Position numbers and translations under genes: made by a program. Shown one piece after another: positions 5,845 to 8,390 of a stretch of 8,390 bases of DNA. Position 1 is the first letter of the stretch, and the number at the start of each line of letters is the position of its first letter. Under the pieces are notes generated by a model. That model saw only the letters and a program-made list of their open reading frames with translations, did not search any database and was not told the DNA's origin. Location of the stretch: contig CANCCF010000179.1 in NCBI GenBank assembly GCA_947374485.1, forward strand, positions 1 through 8,390, read 5' to 3'. The DNA comes from Comamonadaceae bacterium. Lineage in GTDB: Bacteria > Pseudomonadota > Gammaproteobacteria > Burkholderiales > Burkholderiaceae_C.

Positions 5845-7027
5845 CCGCCGAGGCATCCAGCACCGAGCAGAGCCACAGGCTGGCCACCACCAGTGGCAGG
5901 GCAATGCCAAACGACCAGCGTATGCCGAACTGCTGCGCCACCAGGCCCAGCAGGGGCGGCGCCAGCAGGAAGGAGACAAAGGCAGTTTGTGCGAGCGAGG
6001 CCACATTCACCGTGGAGGGCCGGTCGCGCCGCTGGGCTGCGGCCGACATGGCCAACGGGAAGATGGCGCTGCTGCCCACCCCCATGAGCGCAAAGCCCAG
6101 CAGCGAGAGTGCTGGCCAGCCCGAGAAGAACACCGTGGCACAGCCCACGGCCAGCACGCTGAGCAGCAGGCGCGCTACCACCACCGGGCTGTGGCGCTCG
6201 ACAAAACCATCGGCAAAGTAGCGCATCAGCGCCTGTGCGGCCGCACCCGTGGCCACCGCCACGCCACCCAGAAAGGCGCTGCTGCCAAACACATCGCGCA
6301 TGTAGATGGCCGACCAGTCAAAGCCCGCGCCTTCGAGCACCATGGCCGGCAGGGTCACCACCACCAGCACCAGGATGGCGGCCGAGGGCATGGCAAAACG
6401 CGGCGGTGTGGTCTCTGCATGGCTGTGGTCGGCCTCGCGCAGGGGCGCGGCCTCAAAGCGGCCCAGCAGCAAGGCGGTGGCCGCAGCAGCCAACAGCACC
6501 ACACCGGCCAGGTGCCACTGCGGGCTCACGCCCAGCCAGGCCATCAGCGCGCCGAGTGCCGCGGCCGAGAAAAAGCCGATGCTCCAGAAGGCGTGCGAGC
6601 GGTTCATCAGGCGCCGCCCGCTCTGGTGCTCGGCGCGGTCGGCCTCCAGGTTCACCACCACCTCCACCGCGCCCACCAGCAGGCCCGCCGGGAACAGGCA
6701 GGCAAACATCAGCAGCGGTGTTGTCGCGTGTGCAGCCAGCGCATAGAACACCGGCAGCACCGGCAGCAGCCAGACCAGCACGCGGCGGTGGCCCATGCGC
6801 TCGATCACCTGCGCGCCAAAGGTCAGGGAAATGAGGGTGCCCGCGGCCACGCCGATCAGCGCCAGGCCCAGTGCGCCCTCGCCCACGCCCATGGCGCGCT
6901 GGATTTCGGCCAGGCGCGGAAAAAAGCCGCCCATGCAAAACGCATACAAAAAGAAACTGGCGAACACGCGGCGGTGCTCGGGCATGGTCAGGCCCAGACG
7001 CTGCAGCAGGGAGGGTGTCGGGTTCAT
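5828..7027 (-). CDS. MFS permease (YbjJ-like)
   Basis: Predicted twelve-helix inner-membrane transporter of the major facilitator superfamily, 399 residues, a normal length. The first half has GTLISLTFGAQVIERMGHRRVL, a form of the loop 2-3 motif (G-x-x-x-D-R-x-G-R-R, here with E-R-M-G-H-R-R). The region NRSHAFWSIGFFSAAALGA and the later LEGAGFDWSAIYMRDVFG recall YbjJ-like transporters, whose substrate is poorly known. A His-containing loop near the middle (ADHSHAETTPP) joins the two halves. The ATG at 7027 overlaps the stop of the DedA gene (ATGA, 4 bp), with AAGG 7 nt upstream. The longer reading frame back to 7192 runs inside the DedA gene and has no family character. Probably one transcript with the DedA gene. 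The substrate is unknown; sugars, drugs and small metabolites are all possible. Confidence 0.87.
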   Translation of the reverse strand: MNPTPSLLQRLGLTMPEHRRVFASFFLYAFCMGGFFPRLAEIQRAMGVGEGALGLALIGVAAGTLISLTFGAQVIERMGHRRVLVWLLPVLPVFYALAAHATTPLLMFACLFPAGLLVGAVEVVVNLEADRAEHQSGRRLMNRSHAFWSIGFFSAAALGALMAWLGVSPQWHLAGVVLLAAAATALLLGRFEAAPLREADHSHAETTPPRFAMPSAAILVLVVVTLPAMVLEGAGFDWSAIYMRDVFGSSAFLGGVAVATGAAAQALMRYFADGFVERHSPVVVARLLLSVLAVGCATVFFSGWPALSLLGFALMGVGSSAIFPLAMSAAAQRRDRPSTVNVASLAQTAFVSFLLAPPLLGLVAQQFGIRWSFGIALPLVVASLWLCSVLDASAVEKPD

Positions 7028-7683
7028 GCGCTGGCCTTGTGCTTGCGGTCTTTGCTGCGCGAGCGCCAGGCACCGGCCAGGATGAGCAGGCCGGGCACCA
7101 GAATCAGGGCCCAGATGATCTTGTCCAAGTGCAGCTTGACCCAGGGAATATTGCCAAAGAAATAGCCCACGCTGACGATGCCCACCACCCACAGCGTGCC
7201 ACCCAGCACGTCAAAGAGCAGGAAGCGCGTGCGCGTCATCTGCGCCACACCGGCCACAAAGGGCGCGAAGGTGCGCAAGAAAGGCATGAAGCGCGCCGCC
7301 ACGATGGTGATGCCGCCGTACTTTTCGTAAAAGGCATGCGCCTGGTCAAAGGCCTTTTTGTTGAACAGGCGCGAGTCCTGCCAGGCAAACACCTTGGGGC
7401 CCAGGGTGTGGCCGATGGTGTAGTTGCTCTGGTTGCCCAGAATGGCCGCTGCCAGCAGCAGGGCCACCGAGGCGCCATAGTGCATCAGTCCGGCGCCGCA
7501 CATCGCGCCCACCACAAAGAGCAAGGAATCGCCCGGCAAAAACGGCATGATGACCACGCCGGTCTCGACAAAGATGACCAGGAACAAGAGCGCATAGACC
7601 CACAAACCGTAGTTCTGGATGAACAACGCGAGGTGCTTGTCCACATGCAAAATGAAATCGAGCAGTTGGGGAATGAAGTCCAT
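7024..7683 (-). CDS. dedA: DedA-family inner-membrane protein
   Basis: Integral membrane protein of the DedA / SNARE-associated Golgi family (PF09335). Family members support membrane energetics, envelope integrity and drug resistance, and some (UptA) recycle undecaprenyl phosphate. At 219 residues it has the length of E. coli DedA and resembles it from the N-terminus on (FILHVDKHLALFIQNYGLWV). ETGVVIMPFLPGDSLLF holds E40 and D52, and ARFMPFLRTFAPFVAG holds R131 and R137; these align with the residues described as essential in E. coli YqjA (E39, D51, R130, R136). The segment GNQSNYTIGH (83-92) has Asn and His where E. coli DedA has GD and IGR. The tail is basic (RSRSKDRKHK), probably cytoplasmic. 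The start at 7683 is preceded 7 nt upstream by GATAAT, with no Shine-Dalgarno sequence. First gene of an overlapping pair with the MFS permease, and divergent from mutL. The symbol reflects resemblance; paralogues exist, so orthology is not certain. Confidence 0.92.
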   Translation of the reverse strand: MDFIPQLLDFILHVDKHLALFIQNYGLWVYALLFLVIFVETGVVIMPFLPGDSLLFVVGAMCGAGLMHYGASVALLLAAAILGNQSNYTIGHTLGPKVFAWQDSRLFNKKAFDQAHAFYEKYGGITIVAARFMPFLRTFAPFVAGVAQMTRTRFLLFDVLGGTLWVVGIVSVGYFFGNIPWVKLHLDKIIWALILVPGLLILAGAWRSRSKDRKHKASA

Positions 7684-7690
7684 GGCGCGG

Positions 7691-7696
7691 ATTATC
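7691..7696 (-). promoter_or_regulatory. Probable -10 box of the dedA-MFS transcript
   Basis: GATAAT on the minus strand matches five of six consensus bases and lies 7 nt before the dedA ATG, so the start of transcription would coincide with the start codon. The -35 position (about 7714-7719) falls on the right arm of a GC-rich inverted repeat and does not look like TTGACA. Confidence 0.45.
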
Positions 7697-7701
7697 CCTG
7701 C

Positions 7702-7719
7702 CCCGGGCGCACGCCCGGG
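7702..7719. repeat. Perfect inverted repeat between dedA and mutL
   Basis: CCCGGGCG (7702-7709) and CGCCCGGG (7712-7719) are exact reverse complements separated by CA. A nine-base direct repeat CCCGGGCGC (7702-7710 and 7714-7722) overlaps it. The arms lie where the -35 boxes of the two divergent promoters should be. It may be an operator, a hairpin, or chance in GC-rich DNA. Confidence 0.6.
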
Positions 7720-7726
7720 CGCGGCC

Positions 7727-7732
7727 TAGAAT
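7727..7732 (+). promoter_or_regulatory. Probable -10 box of mutL
   Basis: TAGAAT matches five of six consensus bases and lies 8 nt before the mutL ATG at 7741. The whole gap is a run of eight C (7733-7740), so there is no Shine-Dalgarno sequence and the message should be leaderless or nearly so. No -35 match is seen; the expected position lies in the left arm of the inverted repeat. Confidence 0.5.
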
Positions 7733-7740
7733 CCCCCCCC

Positions 7741-8390
7741 ATGCAGACCCTTCGCCGCCCCATCCGTGACCTGCCCGACGAACTGATCAGCCAGATTGCG
7801 GCCGGTGAAGTGGTGGAGCGCCCGGCCTCGGTGGTGCGCGAACTGGTGGACAACGCGCTGGACGCCGGTGCCACGCAAATCACCGTGCGCCTCTCCGCCG
7901 GTGGCGTGCGCCTGATCAGCGTTGAGGACGACGGCCTGGGCATCGTGCGCGAAGAGCTGCCGATTGCCTTCCGGCGCCACGCCACCAGCAAGATTGGCAA
8001 CCTGCAGGACCTGGAGTCGGTGGCCACCATGGGCTTTCGCGGCGAGGCGCTGGCCGCCATCAACGCCATTGCCGACTGCGCCATCCTCTCCCGCGCGCAC
8101 GGCCTGACAGAGGCCTTTTTGCTCGATGGCCGCACCGGTGAGCTCACGCCCGTGGCGCGCGGCACCGGCACCACGGTGGAAGTCAAAGAGCTGTTCTACA
8201 GCACACCGGCGCGGCGCAAGTTTTTAAAGACCGATGCGACCGAGTTGGCGCACTGCATCGAGTCGGTGCGCCGCCACGCCCTGGCCCGCCCGGATGTGGG
8301 CTTTGCCATCGGGCACGAGGGCAAACTGGTGGAGCAGTGGCGCAAGTGCGGCAACCTGGAGCCGGGCAACGCCGAGGGCCTGGACGCACT
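7741..8390 (+). CDS. mutL: DNA mismatch repair protein MutL (partial, N-terminal 216 residues)
   Basis: GHKL-type ATPase that links mismatch recognition by MutS to strand incision and repair. The reading frame is open to the right edge; the full protein is usually about 600-650 residues, so only the ATPase part is present. Visible motifs: IAAGEVVERPASVVRELVDNALDAGA (motif I, with E34 as general base and N38 for magnesium, matching E. coli E29 and N33), EDDGLGI (62-68, D63 contacting adenine), RRHATSKI (78-85), GFRGEAL (98-104), and GTTVEVKELFYSTPARRKFLK further on, where Ser replaces the Asn of the more usual YNTPARR. The start at 7741 follows the -10 box and a C8 run and has no Shine-Dalgarno sequence. 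In enterobacteria mutL follows the amidase gene directly; here three leftward genes lie between them and mutL has its own promoter region. Confidence 0.97.
   Translation, partial: MQTLRRPIRDLPDELISQIAAGEVVERPASVVRELVDNALDAGATQITVRLSAGGVRLISVEDDGLGIVREELPIAFRRHATSKIGNLQDLESVATMGFRGEALAAINAIADCAILSRAHGLTEAFLLDGRTGELTPVARGTGTTVEVKELFYSTPARRKFLKTDATELAHCIESVRRHALARPDVGFAIGHEGKLVEQWRKCGNLEPGNAEGLDA

Noticed and set aside
5987..7165. 392-codon plus-strand frame opposite the MFS and DedA genes
   Set aside because: Gln/His/Arg/Gly-rich composition typical of antisense frames in GC-rich DNA; it crosses the junction of two well-supported genes.
1..8390. Phage, transposon, CRISPR or defence system
   Set aside because: XerD is the housekeeping recombinase, not a phage integrase. 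No transposase, terminal inverted repeats, spaced direct repeats, tRNA or att-like duplication was seen, and every region is explained by chromosomal housekeeping or transport genes.

Overview
The window is a GC-rich, almost fully coding piece of a bacterial chromosome. The protein styles (XerD, TsaE, an AmiC-type amidase, a long cysteine hydrolase, MutL) and the habit of placing a -10 box directly in front of a start codon suggest a betaproteobacterium of the order Burkholderiales, most likely Comamonadaceae. This placement is my inference from recalled family patterns, not from a search.

Layout from left to right. A partial xerD gene runs leftward off the window (1-556) and is divergent from an AEC-family permease (593-1507, +). 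The permease overlaps tail to tail by 4 bp with a nicotinamidase-like cysteine hydrolase (1504-2304, -). That hydrolase is the second gene of an overlapping pair with queG, the epoxyqueuosine reductase gene (2301-3416, -). Twenty-four bases away and divergent, tsaE (3441-4043, +) is joined by a 4-bp ATGA overlap to a periplasmic N-acetylmuramoyl-L-alanine amidase gene (4040-5428, +). A leftward block follows: a YCII/DGPF-type small protein (5433-5780), an MFS permease (5828-7027) and a DedA-family membrane protein (7024-7683). The last two are joined by another ATGA overlap. Divergent from the DedA gene, mutL begins at 7741 and runs off the right edge.

The core is a rearranged form of the conserved queG-(nnr)-tsaE-amidase-mutL neighbourhood known from enterobacteria. 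It links tRNA modification (QueG in the last step of queuosine synthesis, TsaE in t6A synthesis), cell-wall splitting (AmiC) and mismatch repair (MutL). Here queG is reversed, nnr is not between queG and tsaE, and three leftward accessory genes separate the amidase from mutL.

No RNA gene, insertion sequence, CRISPR array, prophage or obvious novel multi-gene system is visible. There is no gene-free stretch over 60 bp. The points most worth a second look are the shared dedA/mutL promoter region, which has a perfect inverted repeat where both -35 boxes should lie and a run of eight C before the mutL start; the repeated leaderless-type promoter layout; an in-frame 27-bp tandem duplication at the start of tsaE; and the three-gene block inside the amidase-mutL neighbourhood.
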